From positions 496,001 through 560,000 of the forward strand of contig NZ_JANINP010000001.1 of the NCBI RefSeq assembly GCF_024508665.1: 64,000 nt of DNA, written 5' to 3'. The notes under the pieces were generated by a model. That model saw only the letters and a list, made by a program, of their open reading frames with translations, was not told the DNA's origin and searched no databases. The stretch's first letter is position 1. Every line of letters starts with the position of its first letter. Positions 50,358 through 57,540 of this stretch are shown piece after piece. The translations under genes were made by a program, and so were the position numbers. The DNA is from Sphingomonas sp. GTDB lineage: Bacteria > Pseudomonadota > Alphaproteobacteria > Sphingomonadales > Sphingomonadaceae.

Positions 50358-50530
50358 CACCCCGCCAACACCTTCTCCGCCACTTCCTCCATGCTGCCGA
50401 CGACGAGCAGGGAGTCGCCGCCGACCATGCCGACCTTGGTCTGGCCGTTCTCGTCGGCGCGCAAATAGGCGATGTTTGCCGCGACCACGAGATAATCGCC
50501 GCCGCGCGACTTGAGCAGAATGAACTTCAC
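50357..50530 (-). CDS. Small conserved-looking protein (57 aa)
   Basis: Starts at GTG (50528-50530) with a strong duplicated GGAGGTCGGAGGT ribosome-binding site. It reads KFILLKSRGGDYLVVAANIA, then LRADENGQTKVGMVGGDSLL and ends with VEEVAEKVLAG-like helix (SMEEVAEKVLAG). The strand-turn-strand layout suggests a small beta-rich protein. No family recognised. It is convergent with DUF2218 and downstream of sufE-like gene on the same strand. Confidence 0.65.
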   Translation of the reverse strand: MKFILLKSRGGDYLVVAANIAYLRADENGQTKVGMVGGDSLLVVGSMEEVAEKVLAG

Positions 50531-50632
50531 GATCGACCTCCGACCTCCAGGGATTCCGGGGCGACCTAGATCGTTTTCCTTGATAATCCGTCACGAAGAT
50601 CCGGGAGCGATCCCACGCCCGGCTTTCCATAT

Positions 50633-51040
50633 TTAGGCCGAGTACCGCTCCGCCGTTGCCTTGATCAGCGCGATCATGTTGGGAATGCCTTGCGTTCGGT
50701 TCGAGCTGAGCTGGTTGCGCAGGTCGAACGGCGCCAGCGCGGCGTCGATATCGGTCGCCAATATTTCGGCTGGCTGGCGATCCTGCACCGTCAACAGGAC
50801 TAACGCGATGATCCCCTTGGTGATCGCTGCGTTCGAGTCTGCCAGGAAATGAAGCGCACCGTCGTCGCGGACCGTGGGATAGACCCAGACCGATGCCGAA
50901 CATCCCCGCACCAGGGTCGCGTCGGTCTTGAGCGCGTCAGGCATTGGCTCGAGCGCTCGGCCGAGATCGATCAACAGGCGATAGCGATCGTCGGCGTCGA
51001 GAAATTGATATTCGTCCTGCAGGTCGGAAAGGGTCGTCAT
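50633..51040 (-). CDS. SufE family Fe-S cluster sulfur-acceptor protein
   Basis: 135 aa with the active cysteine Cys47 in LVRGCSASVWVYP. The N-terminal helices LQDEYQFLDADDRYRLLIDLGRALEPMP and later FDLRNQLSSNRTQGIPNMI are typical SufE. SufE takes persulfide sulfur from the cysteine desulfurase SufS for Fe-S assembly. No other suf gene is near. Confidence 0.93.
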   Translation of the reverse strand: MTTLSDLQDEYQFLDADDRYRLLIDLGRALEPMPDALKTDATLVRGCSASVWVYPTVRDDGALHFLADSNAAITKGIIALVLLTVQDRQPAEILATDIDAALAPFDLRNQLSSNRTQGIPNMIALIKATAERYSA

Positions 51041-51080
51041 GGTCGCGCTATAGCGCGCCGTCTGCCCAATCCAACCGCCA

Positions 51081-51167
51081 CTCTGAGCTTGGCTCAGAAC
51101 CCGAAGTCCTCGCCGCAGGCATCGGCGGCGCCTCCATCGGACCCCGGGCCCTGAGCCAAGCTCAGAG
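51081..51167. repeat. Long-arm inverted repeat
   Basis: Perfect 17-bp arms CTCTGAGCTTGGCTCAG (51081-51097) and CTGAGCCAAGCTCAGAG (51151-51167), 53 bp apart. Located downstream of the psp small-protein array and upstream of sufE-like gene, it may form a large hairpin at the end of the psp transcript. Confidence 0.75.
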
Positions 51168-51184
51168 CGGCGGGGAAGCGGACC

Positions 51185-51436
51185 TCAGAGGTCCACTCCC
51201 GAAGCGATCGCCTCGAGCTTGCGGATCCGCTCCTTGAGGTCCGCGATCTCGATCCGCGCGCTGGCGTTGGGCAGCGAAGGACCGTCATGCCCACCATGAT
51301 CGGCATAGGCGTTGATCTCACGCTCCTTCAGCGCCAGCCATCCGCGCCAACCGGCGAGCGATGCCATGCAGATCATGCCCAGGCCGGCCAGGCCGGCGCC
51401 CGCCATGGTGAAATACAGATTGGGGTCGGTCATCAT
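51185..51436 (-). CDS. Small membrane coiled-coil protein, psp array member 7
   Basis: 83 aa from the first of two adjacent ATGs (51434-51436) with GGAG upstream. One N-terminal TM helix (LYFTMAGAGLAGLGMICMASLAGW) then a charged segment and a heptad-like C-terminus (RIEIADLKERIRKLEAIAS). It is last in the psp array; the C-terminal KERIRKLEAI matches the LER-I motif of the other members weakly. Function unknown. Confidence 0.75.
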   Translation of the reverse strand: MMTDPNLYFTMAGAGLAGLGMICMASLAGWRGWLALKEREINAYADHGGHDGPSLPNASARIEIADLKERIRKLEAIASGVDL

Positions 51437-51468
51437 TGACGTCTCCATTCGATTGTCGCCGGCCGCCC

Positions 51469-51738
51469 TCAGCGGTCGCGGTTGCGCAGCGATTCGATCT
51501 CGCGGTCGAGATTGGCACTGCTGCTGTTGGTGTCGGTGATCACGCGCTCGAGGACGGCGATGCGGTCCTTGAGATTGGTGATCTCGTTGCGAAGCTGGCG
51601 ATTTTCCTCGCCGAGGCTCGGGTCTCGCAGGCTGTACTCGTTGCCCTGCCTGTCGCGACCGACGCCCATCCTCGCTCGGATGATGCTTCCGACGGTCACG
51701 ATCAGGACGATGCCGATGACCATTTCAAAGGGGTTCAT
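51469..51738 (-). CDS. Small membrane coiled-coil protein, psp array member 6
   Basis: 89 aa. TM helix NPFEMVIGIVLIVTVGSII (2-20), basic IRARMGVGRDR, then a predicted coiled coil ENRQLRNEITNLKDRIAVLE with RVITDTN and the terminal REIESLRNRDR. The LER-[VI]-ITD plus terminal EIxxLRNRD match the member at 52510-52827, so the two are probable paralogs. Confidence 0.82.
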   Translation of the reverse strand: MNPFEMVIGIVLIVTVGSIIRARMGVGRDRQGNEYSLRDPSLGEENRQLRNEITNLKDRIAVLERVITDTNSSSANLDREIESLRNRDR

Positions 51739-51764
51739 CTGGGGAGGCTCCCGTCAAGCGTTGG

Positions 51765-51893
51765 TTATTCGGCGGGCTGCATGCCGGCCTGGCGCATGGC
51801 GCGGCGGCGCGGCCGGTCGACCCGCTCGGCGAGCCAGACACCGATGCCGGTGGGGATCGCCAGGATCACGACGAAGATTGCTAAGCCGATCAT
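51765..51893 (-). CDS. Very small membrane protein, psp array member 5
   Basis: 42 aa from ATG at 51891-51893, AGGA nine bases upstream. One TM helix (IGLAIFVVILAIPTGIGVWLA) and a basic tail ERVDRPRRRAMRQAGMQPAE. It lacks the coiled-coil tail of its neighbours. Spaced like them on the same strand, so likely co-translated; function unknown. Confidence 0.65.
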   Translation of the reverse strand: MIGLAIFVVILAIPTGIGVWLAERVDRPRRRAMRQAGMQPAE

Positions 51894-51916
51894 TGCTGTT
51901 GTCCTATTCTGTCTGT

Positions 51917-52192
51917 TCAGTTCAGCGGCTGGGGCTCGTCGCCCCGCAGCTTGTCGATTTCTTCGGCGACCGCGATGCCGCGGTCGGTCACGATCCGCTC
52001 CAGCACGCGCACCCGTTGTTCCAGCCGCTCGGTCTGGGCGGCATATTGCGCGGCCTTTTCGGCGACCTTGTCGGCTTCGAGTTCGAGCTGGCGTTCGCGC
52101 AGCTTGAGCCAGGGCTTGACGAACACGCCGCCGAAGATCGCGAGCAGGCCGCAGCTGATGCCCAGGATCGGGATGAGGAGGGGGCTGATCAT
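51917..52192 (-). CDS. Small membrane coiled-coil protein, psp array member 4
   Basis: 91 aa. TM helix LLIPILGISCGLLAIFGGVFV (5-25), then an uninterrupted helix KLRERQLELEADKVAEKAAQ, and the shared tail RVRVLERIVTDRG plus VAEEIDKLRG. The last 50 residues are nearly identical to the neighbour at 52205-52498, marking a recent duplication. Topology as PspB: N-out, cytoplasmic coiled coil. Confidence 0.85.
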   Translation of the reverse strand: MISPLLIPILGISCGLLAIFGGVFVKPWLKLRERQLELEADKVAEKAAQYAAQTERLEQRVRVLERIVTDRGIAVAEEIDKLRGDEPQPLN

Positions 52193-52204
52193 TGTCTTGG
52201 CTCC

Positions 52205-52498
52205 TCAGTTCAGCGGCTGCGCGTCGCGCAGCTTTTCGATTTCTTCCGCGACATCCAGGCCGCGGTCGGTGACGATCCGTTCCATGACGCGCATCCGCTG
52301 TTCGAGCCGTTCGGTCTGCGCCGCATATTGCGCGGCCTTCTCGGCGGCCTGGGCGTTGAGCGCCTCGGCCATTTTCTCGCGGTGCTGGGTCCAGGTCTTG
52401 AGCATCTCGCTGCCGATGCCGAGCGCGGCGGGGATACCCACGACCACCAGGGCAAGCATGAAGATGGTGAAGCCGTTGGTGGCGAAAAAATCGGTCAT
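52205..52498 (-). CDS. Small membrane coiled-coil protein, psp array member 3
   Basis: 97 aa. TM helix FTIFMLALVVVGIPAALGIG (10-29), then a long helix with EKMAEALNAQAAEKAAQYAA, RLEQRMRVMERIVTDRG and VAEEIEKLRD. Clear tandem duplicate of member 4. The shared LERIVTD tail also occurs in PspB (VERIVAADHP) of the same operon. Confidence 0.85.
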   Translation of the reverse strand: MTDFFATNGFTIFMLALVVVGIPAALGIGSEMLKTWTQHREKMAEALNAQAAEKAAQYAAQTERLEQRMRVMERIVTDRGLDVAEEIEKLRDAQPLN

Positions 52499-52509
52499 CT
52501 CGTGCTTCC

Positions 52510-52827
52510 TCAGTCGCGGTTGCGAAGTTCGTCGATCTCTCGAGCGACACGCTCGCCGGGATCGGTCGCGATGCGTTCGAGGACGCGCAGGCGCTCCTCC
52601 AGACGGCCGATCTGGCTGACGAGCTTGTCATTCTCGTTCGACAGCAGTTCGATCTTGCGCTGCGCTTCCAGATCGCCGCTGGTATCCACATAACCCCGGC
52701 GCATTGCGCGGCGGTGGTTGCGGTCCTCGAGCGGATAGCCGTGCTTTGCCCTGATCGACATCTTGACGATGCCGCCGACCGTCGCGATCGCGATGATCAT
52801 CAGGACGAAGATTTGACCATGATCCAC
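52510..52827 (-). CDS. Small membrane coiled-coil protein, psp array member 2
   Basis: 105 aa. TM helix QIFVLMIIAIATVGGIVKMS (5-24), basic SIRAKHGYPLEDRNHRRAMRR, coiled coil KIELLSNENDKLVSQIGRLE and shared tail LRVLERIATDPGERVA, EIDELRNRD. The longest of the array. Same strand and spacing; no catalytic motif. Confidence 0.85.
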   Translation of the reverse strand: MDHGQIFVLMIIAIATVGGIVKMSIRAKHGYPLEDRNHRRAMRRGYVDTSGDLEAQRKIELLSNENDKLVSQIGRLEERLRVLERIATDPGERVAREIDELRNRD

Positions 52828-52854
52828 GTTCGTTCTCCTCGGTGGGCCGGCGCT

Positions 52855-53106
52855 TCAGCGCAGGCCGTCGATCTCGTGCGCCAGCCGTTTCGGCTGATCG
52901 GTGACAATCTCTTCGAGCACTGCCAGTCGCCGGCGCATTTCCGCCGTTTCGCGCTGCTGGCGTAGTTGATCGGGAGACGGTCCGCTCGGCGCCTGTTGCG
53001 TGGTGCTAAGCGCTTTCTTCACCTTGCGATTGGCGAACCATTGAATGGCCAGGGTCGCGCTCGTTCCGAACATCGCGCCCATGATGAAGTAAGGTGTCGG
53101 GTCCAT
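52855..53106 (-). CDS. Small membrane coiled-coil protein, psp array member 1
   Basis: 83 aa. TM helix PYFIMGAMFGTSATLAIQWF (5-24), basic ANRKVKKAL, a Pro/Ser linker, then a coiled coil RQQRETAEMRRRLAVLEEIV with TDQPKRLAHEIDGLR at the very end. The tail EIDGLR is almost the same as the PspC terminus EIDALR, 30 bp upstream in the same operon. Confidence 0.85.
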   Translation of the reverse strand: MDPTPYFIMGAMFGTSATLAIQWFANRKVKKALSTTQQAPSGPSPDQLRQQRETAEMRRRLAVLEEIVTDQPKRLAHEIDGLR

Positions 53107-53136
53107 TGTTCTTATCCCCTATTTCCGCCGACCGGC

Positions 53137-53514
53137 TCAGCGCAGTGCGTCGATCTCGTCGGCCAGGCGGGTGTTGCGGCTGGTGTACAGCGTCTCGATA
53201 TCGGCCAGCCGGCGGTCGAGGTCGCGGAATTTGGAGCGGACCTCGGAGGCCGAGCGGCTCGGGTTCGAGCGCACGCCTTGCCAGAACTTCGCGTCCTCGG
53301 CGTCGTCGTACAGACCGAACGGCTTGCAGGGTGCCAGCCAGGCGGTGATGAAGTACGCGGGGATGACCCAGCCCGAGGTTATCAGCGCGAGGATGACCGT
53401 GCCGACCCGGACGACGGTGACGTCAATCCCGGTATAGTCGGCGACACCGGCACAGACACCCAGGAACTTCTTGTTCTGCTTGTCCAGGTAGAATTTGGTG
53501 CGGCTAGCGGACAT
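53137..53514 (-). CDS. pspC: PspC-domain envelope stress protein
   Basis: 125 aa from ATG at 53512-53514. The PspC domain is KFYLDKQNKKFLGVCAGVAD, then YTGIDVTVVRVGTVILAL and a TM/re-entrant segment SGWVIPAYFITAWLA. The C-terminus carries the extra helix KFRDLDRRLADIETLYTSRN with RLADEIDALR, unlike E. coli PspC, and this tail resembles those of the seven small proteins downstream. PspC activates the response at the inner membrane with PspB. Confidence 0.9.
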   Translation of the reverse strand: MSASRTKFYLDKQNKKFLGVCAGVADYTGIDVTVVRVGTVILALITSGWVIPAYFITAWLAPCKPFGLYDDAEDAKFWQGVRSNPSRSASEVRSKFRDLDRRLADIETLYTSRNTRLADEIDALR

Positions 53515-53515
53515 T

Positions 53516-53785
53516 TCAGTTGCTCCGTGAAGCGATTTGGTCGGCCGGTTCGGCAAGCGGCATGCTCGCTTTCCAGTCTGGGTGGTCGGCAGCGACGATG
53601 CGCTCGACCGTCGAAACGCGATCCTCGAGGCGGCGGGCGAGCGAGTAGAGCTCATCCAGCAGCTTCTCGTCCTCATTCGTGATCTTCGGCGCCTGACGCC
53701 ATTTGGTCACGTAGTGCAGTACAATCCACGGGAGCCCGATGAAGAGCATTCCCACGATCATGATCGGGATCAGGGCGTCCTCCAT
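53516..53785 (-). CDS. pspB: PspB-like envelope stress protein
   Basis: 89 aa, one TM helix (LIPIMIVGMLFIGLPWIVLHYV, 5-26) and a cytoplasmic coiled coil ending DRVSTVERIVAADHPDWKAS. The motif R-V-x-x-V-E-x-I-x-x-A-D-H-P-D-W is the PspB signature. It sits 1 bp from pspC and 14 bp after pspA, giving the order pspA-pspB-pspC as in other proteobacteria. Confidence 0.9.
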   Translation of the reverse strand: MEDALIPIMIVGMLFIGLPWIVLHYVTKWRQAPKITNEDEKLLDELYSLARRLEDRVSTVERIVAADHPDWKASMPLAEPADQIASRSN

Positions 53786-53799
53786 GTCTCAGCCCTCCC

Positions 53800-54465
53800 T
53801 TATTTCTTGCCGAGGCGGGCTTTGAGCGCTTCGAGCTCAGCATCGACCTTTTCGGCTGCCTTCAGCTCGGCGATCTCTTCCTCGAGCGTCTTGGGCAGCC
53901 CGCCCAGGTTGAGCGCCTCGGCGCGGCCCTCGGCCAGGTCGACGCGGCGTTCGAGCACGTCGAAGCGCGAGAAGGCGTCCTGCGTACGACCGGCTGAATA
54001 GACCTCGCGGATCTTGAATTTGTTGTTCGCGCTCTCCAGCCGGGTAGCGATCGAGGACTGGCGGTTGCGCGCCTCGCTCAGCTTCTTCTGGAGCTTGGCG
54101 ATATCCTCTTCCGAACCCCGCAATGCCTCGTCGAGCACGCTGATCTGCTGGCTGAGCTCGACGACCATGTCGGTCGCCTTCTGCCGCTCGACCAGGGCTG
54201 CCTTGGCCAGATCCTCGCGATCCTTCGACAGCGCCAGTTCGGCCTTCTCGGTCCAGCTTTCCTCGAGCTGGCTGAGCTTGGCGATATGGCGGCGCATCTC
54301 TTTCTGGTCGGCGATGGTGCGCGCGGCGGAGGCGCGAACCTCGACCAGCGTCTCTTCCATCTCCAGGATGATCATGCGGATCATCTTCGCCGGATCTTCC
54401 GCCTTGTCCAAAAGGTCGGTGAAGTTGGCGGCGATGATGTCGCGGGTTCGCGAAAAAATGCCCAT
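53800..54465 (-). CDS. pspA: Phage shock protein A (PspA/IM30 family)
   Basis: 221-aa ESCRT-III-like coiled-coil protein. The amphipathic N-terminal helix GIFSRTRDIIAANFTDLLDK precedes EDPAKMIRMIILEMEETLVE, and long heptads continue to residue 215. PspA binds stressed inner membrane and, when free, inhibits PspF. Length and the conserved first 30 residues are standard. It follows the 49-aa gene by 92 bp that hold a strong hairpin. Confidence 0.95.
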   Translation of the reverse strand: MGIFSRTRDIIAANFTDLLDKAEDPAKMIRMIILEMEETLVEVRASAARTIADQKEMRRHIAKLSQLEESWTEKAELALSKDREDLAKAALVERQKATDMVVELSQQISVLDEALRGSEEDIAKLQKKLSEARNRQSSIATRLESANNKFKIREVYSAGRTQDAFSRFDVLERRVDLAEGRAEALNLGGLPKTLEEEIAELKAAEKVDAELEALKARLGKK

Positions 54466-54510
54466 GTTGGTGTTACTCCTCGGATGTACGCTTTACTCGG
54501 ATTGGTGGGA

Positions 54511-54550
54511 CCGCCGAGGCGGGAAGCAAGGGGGAAACCCGCCCCGGCGG
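54511..54550 (-). other. Stable hairpin between the 49-aa gene and pspA
   Basis: Minus-strand CCGCCGGGGCGGG and CCCGCCTCGGCGG pair over 13 bp (one mismatch) around a 14-nt loop. No U-tract follows, so it is more likely an mRNA stabiliser or processing site than a terminator, and could set the pspA to 49-aa ratio. Confidence 0.6.
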
Positions 54551-54557
54551 CTGTCCG

Positions 54558-54707
54558 TCACGCCTTCAGCGCGACGGGAACCTGCGGAGCCGGATTGGCC
54601 TGCGCCAGGCCCGGGCCGACGGCCGCGAGCATCAGCGCCGAACCGCAAGCGAAGGTGCTGGCGACCACCACCAAAGTGCGACCCAGACCATTAGAAACCG
54701 ACTGCAT
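54558..54707 (-). CDS. 49-aa exported peptide, first gene of the psp operon
   Basis: ATG at 54705-54707 with GGGAG eight bases before it. Sequence MQSVSNGLGRTLVVVASTFA then CGSALMLAAVGPGLAQANPA, ending PQVPVALKA. It reads as a signal peptide with an AQA cleavage site near residue 37 leaving a 12-residue product, or as an uncleaved membrane anchor. It lies between a sigma54-type promoter and pspA, so it would be the first translated product of the stress operon. No known family. Confidence 0.6.
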   Translation of the reverse strand: MQSVSNGLGRTLVVVASTFACGSALMLAAVGPGLAQANPAPQVPVALKA

Positions 54708-54759
54708 TGTTCTTACTCCCTAGTATTTCGTGCCGATCAACCGGCGATGCCAGCTCAAT

Positions 54760-54775
54760 TGCAGAAGCCGTGCCA
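54760..54775 (-). promoter_or_regulatory. Sigma54 (-24/-12) promoter of the psp operon
   Basis: Minus-strand TGGCACGGCTTCTGCA: GG and GC separated by exactly 10 nt, close to the TGGCAC-N5-TTGCA consensus. It points at the 49-aa/pspA operon with about 40 nt of leader, and the divergent gene encodes a sigma54 activator. Confidence 0.75.
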
Positions 54776-54787
54776 ATTTTGAAAAAC

Positions 54788-54801
54788 GGCGGAAATCCGC
54801 C
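54788..54801. promoter_or_regulatory. Candidate PspF upstream activating site
   Basis: Perfect dyad GGCGGAAATCCGCC just upstream of the -24 element. A second dyad TTGGC...GCCAA lies at about 54826-54846. The first is closer (about -46) than usual for PspF sites, so which one is bound is open. Confidence 0.45.
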
Positions 54802-54876
54802 ATTTTTTCTTCTGAAGGAGGGCGGGTTGGCGATTTGCACTTGCCAAAGATTGGGAAAATACACCAAGTCGTGGGC

Positions 54877-55887
54877 ATGGAACGGACGACGCAGGTTATC
54901 GGGCAATCGGGACCCTTTCTCGACGCGCTGGAACGCGCCAGCCGCGCCGCCGCGCTCGACCGCCCCGTGCTGGTGATAGGCGAGCGCGGAACCGGCAAGG
55001 AACTGGTCGCCGAGCGTCTCCACCGCCTCAGCCCGCGCTGGGACCAGGCGTTGATCGTGATGAACTGCGCCGCGCTGCCGGAGACATTGATCGAGGCGGA
55101 ATTGTTCGGCCACGAAGCGGGCGCGTTCACCGGCGCGACCAAGGCGCGGGCAGGGCGGTTCGAGGAAGCCGACGGCGGCACCTTGTTCCTCGACGAACTC
55201 GGCACACTCAGCATGGCCGCGCAGGAGCGGCTGTTGCGCGCGGTCGAATATGGCGAGGTTACCCGGATCGGCGCGTCGCATCCGATCCGCGTCGATGTCC
55301 GCATCGTAGCGGCGACCAACGAGCACCTGCCCGAGAAAGTCGAGCGCAACCAGTTCCGCGCCGATTTGCTCGACCGGCTGAGTTTCGAGGTCGTGACGCT
55401 GCCGCCGTTGCGCGCGCGGCCGGGGGACGTTCCGGTGCTGTCCGAGCATTTCGGGCGGCGCATGGCCGCCGAAATGAACCGCGACTGGCACGGCTTCTCG
55501 CCCGAGGCGCTCGATTCGCTGATCGACTATCGCTGGCCGGGCAATGTGCGCGAACTGCGCAACGTGGTCGAGCGCGCGGTCTATCGCTGGGAACAGGATG
55601 GGCCGATCGCGCATATCGAGTTCGATCCGTTCCAGTCGCCGCATCGTCCCGGCGGCGGCGGCACGCAGCCGGCGCCGATGGTCGATCATGTCGCACCGCC
55701 GGCGCCGCCGCCGGGCGAGAGCGAGCCGGCCGATTTCAAGAGCCGCGTTGCGCGGTTCGAACGCGATGTGCTGACAAAGGCTCTCGCCGCCAACCGCTTC
55801 AACCAGCGTCAGACGGCGGATGCTTTGGGGCTGAGTTACGACCAGTTGCGCCACGCTTTGCGCCGCCACGATCTGTTGCCGGGATAG
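54877..55887 (+). CDS. pspF: Phage shock operon transcriptional activator (sigma54-dependent)
   Basis: 336 aa from ATG 54877; no receiver or GAF domain precedes the AAA+ core, as in PspF. Walker A GERGTGKE (35-42), the sigma54-contacting loop GAFTGA (82-87), Walker [12 protein letters not shown], and arginine fingers in [21 protein letters not shown] Pro-rich linker ([10 protein letters not shown]) leads to the Fis-type helix-turn-helix [20 protein letters not shown]. It is negatively controlled by PspA in known systems and divergent from the psp operon here. Confidence 0.93.
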   Translation: MERTTQVIGQSGPFLDALERASRAAALDRPVLVIGERGTGKELVAERLHRLSPRWDQALIVMNCAALPETLIEAELFGHEAGAFTGATKARAGRFEEADGGTLFLDELGTLSMAAQERLLRAVEYGEVTRIGASHPIRVDVRIVAATNEHLPEKVERNQFRADLLDRLSFEVVTLPPLRARPGDVPVLSEHFGRRMAAEMNRDWHGFSPEALDSLIDYRWPGNVRELRNVVERAVYRWEQDGPIAHIEFDPFQSPHRPGGGGTQPAPMVDHVAPPAPPPGESEPADFKSRVARFERDVLTKALAANRFNQRQTADALGLSYDQLRHALRRHDLLPG

Positions 55888-56008
55888 AAAGCGAGCGCGG
55901 GGCGACGGAATCGCTTGCGCAACGAGTTCGCTGGACCCATTTGGCGGGCATGGGCGTTCGGCATCCGACGTCCCCTTTAGAGCCGTTCAAAGAAGGAGGA
56001 GCTTCCCC

Positions 56009-56614
56009 ATGGCTTTCGAACTCCCGCCGCTTCCTTATGGATATGAATCGCTGGCGCCGACGATCAGCGAAGAAACCATGAAGTATCACCACGACAAGCA
56101 CCACAAGGCGTATACCGACAATCTGAACGCCGGGATCGCTGAGAGCGGGCTCGAGGGCAAGTCGATCGAGGATATCCTCGCCAGTGCATCGACGGCGTCG
56201 GCCAAGGTACGCAACAACGGTGGCGGCTATTGGAACCACGACTTCTTCTGGAAGATCATGGCGCCCGGTGGCGGTCAGCCGTCGGGCAAGCTGGCCAACG
56301 CGATCGCCGAGTTCGGCGGCCTCGATAAACTCAAGGAAGAGTTCAACGCCAAGGGCGCCGGACAGTTCGGTTCGGGTTGGGCCTGGCTGATCGCCGACGC
56401 GTCGGGCAAGCTCAAGGTCACCTCGACTCCGAACCAGGACAATCCGCTGATGGACGTCGTCGCCGATCGCGGCACGCCGATCCTGGGCAACGACGTCTGG
56501 GAGCACGCTTATTATCTGACCTACCGCAACGACCGCGGGGGATATTTGAAAGCGTGGTGGGACGTCGTGAACTGGAACGAGGCTGGACGGATTTACGACA
56601 GCGTCGCCGGCTGA
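56009..56614 (+). CDS. sodB: Superoxide dismutase [Fe/Mn]
   Basis: 201 aa. The metal ligands are His27 (MKYHHDKHHKAY), His77 (YWNHDFFW), Asp162 and His166 (DVWEHAYYL). Gly/Gln pattern GAGQFGSGWAWLI does not settle Fe versus Mn. Strong AAGGAGGAG ribosome-binding site. Cytoplasmic dismutation of superoxide; no signal peptide. A terminator follows. Confidence 0.95.
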   Translation: MAFELPPLPYGYESLAPTISEETMKYHHDKHHKAYTDNLNAGIAESGLEGKSIEDILASASTASAKVRNNGGGYWNHDFFWKIMAPGGGQPSGKLANAIAEFGGLDKLKEEFNAKGAGQFGSGWAWLIADASGKLKVTSTPNQDNPLMDVVADRGTPILGNDVWEHAYYLTYRNDRGGYLKAWWDVVNWNEAGRIYDSVAG

Positions 56615-56620
56615 TCGCCG

Positions 56621-57283
56621 CTACGATCGAACGATGGAGGGCTCCGCGCTGGCGGGGCCCTTTTTCGTTGCTGCCGGCACCGGTTCGGCCGGCGCAACAC
56701 CGACGGAGGCGCACAGCTCGCGCGCGATCCGGCGATAGAACAGACAGACATCGTCCAGATCGCCGCGCGTCACGTTCACGTCCTGGCCGACCATCACGCG
56801 ATCGAGCGGTGCATTGCAGCCTGTCCGCGCAGGCCATCCGACCGTCATCGCTATCCCGTCGCGACGATCGCCGCGTCCGACACGCCCGCCGCAATGGAAC
56901 AGGCAGTCGCGCGACCGCCCCAGCGCGCGCAACCGGTCTCCGTCATGGTTCGGCAGCGATTTCGCGGTGCAATAGGTGGACAGCTTGTTCGCGGTGTTGC
57001 GCTGTCCAGGTCTCACGGGCAGTCCTTCCGCGCTCGAGGCGGCGTCGATCAACAGGTTGAGGAAACGGTCGAGCTCGCGCAGCCCGTTGCCGATCACCTT
57101 GGCGCGATAGCGGCCGGCGATCGCAAGGGATCGGGTGTCGGTGTCGGGCGCGACCGGCGCCCGCAGACAGCCGCCCAGGAAATCCGCCCCGCGGAACAAT
57201 GTGGCGGCCGCATGCTGCATCTCTTCGGTGACGGCGCCGGGTGGCATGCGCGTTAGGCTTGATGATTCGTCGGCGCGCGCCAT
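56621..57283 (-). CDS. Hypothetical protein (220 aa)
   Basis: No recognised family. The readable core is GADFLGGCLRAPVAPDTDTR, RYRAKVIGNGLRELDRFLNL, and DDVCLFYRRIARELCASVGV; five to seven cysteines are spread through it. Composition is plausible for protein, but the last 15 codons run through the sodB terminator, so the 3' end or the whole frame may be spurious. Downstream of nothing on its strand. Confidence 0.45.
   Translation of the reverse strand: MARADESSSLTRMPPGAVTEEMQHAAATLFRGADFLGGCLRAPVAPDTDTRSLAIAGRYRAKVIGNGLRELDRFLNLLIDAASSAEGLPVRPGQRNTANKLSTYCTAKSLPNHDGDRLRALGRSRDCLFHCGGRVGRGDRRDGIAMTVGWPARTGCNAPLDRVMVGQDVNVTRGDLDDVCLFYRRIARELCASVGVAPAEPVPAATKKGPASAEPSIVRS
56639..56665 (+). terminator. 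sodB terminator
   Basis: GGGCTCCGC and GCGGGGCCC (one G-U) around a short loop followed by TTTTT, 25 nt after the sodB stop. Confidence 0.8.
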
Positions 57284-57540
57284 CAGGCCGAAGACGACGC
57301 GGATACGAGATAGGGCGGCATTCGCCCGAGCCCGACAGCATCGAGACAGGGCTGCGTTAGCTCGTGAATCACGTCCATGGCACCGCTTCGGCTGATGTAA
57401 GCGGGAGCGCGCCGGTCTCTCAGCTGCTGGCGCCTACGGACGGAAAACCAGCAGTCGCATGCCAATACACGTCCCGGCCCTAAATACCTAGCGTGCCCGC
57501 TTTCGTGCGAAGCCGAAGGTCAGCGACTGCTGCGGGCACG

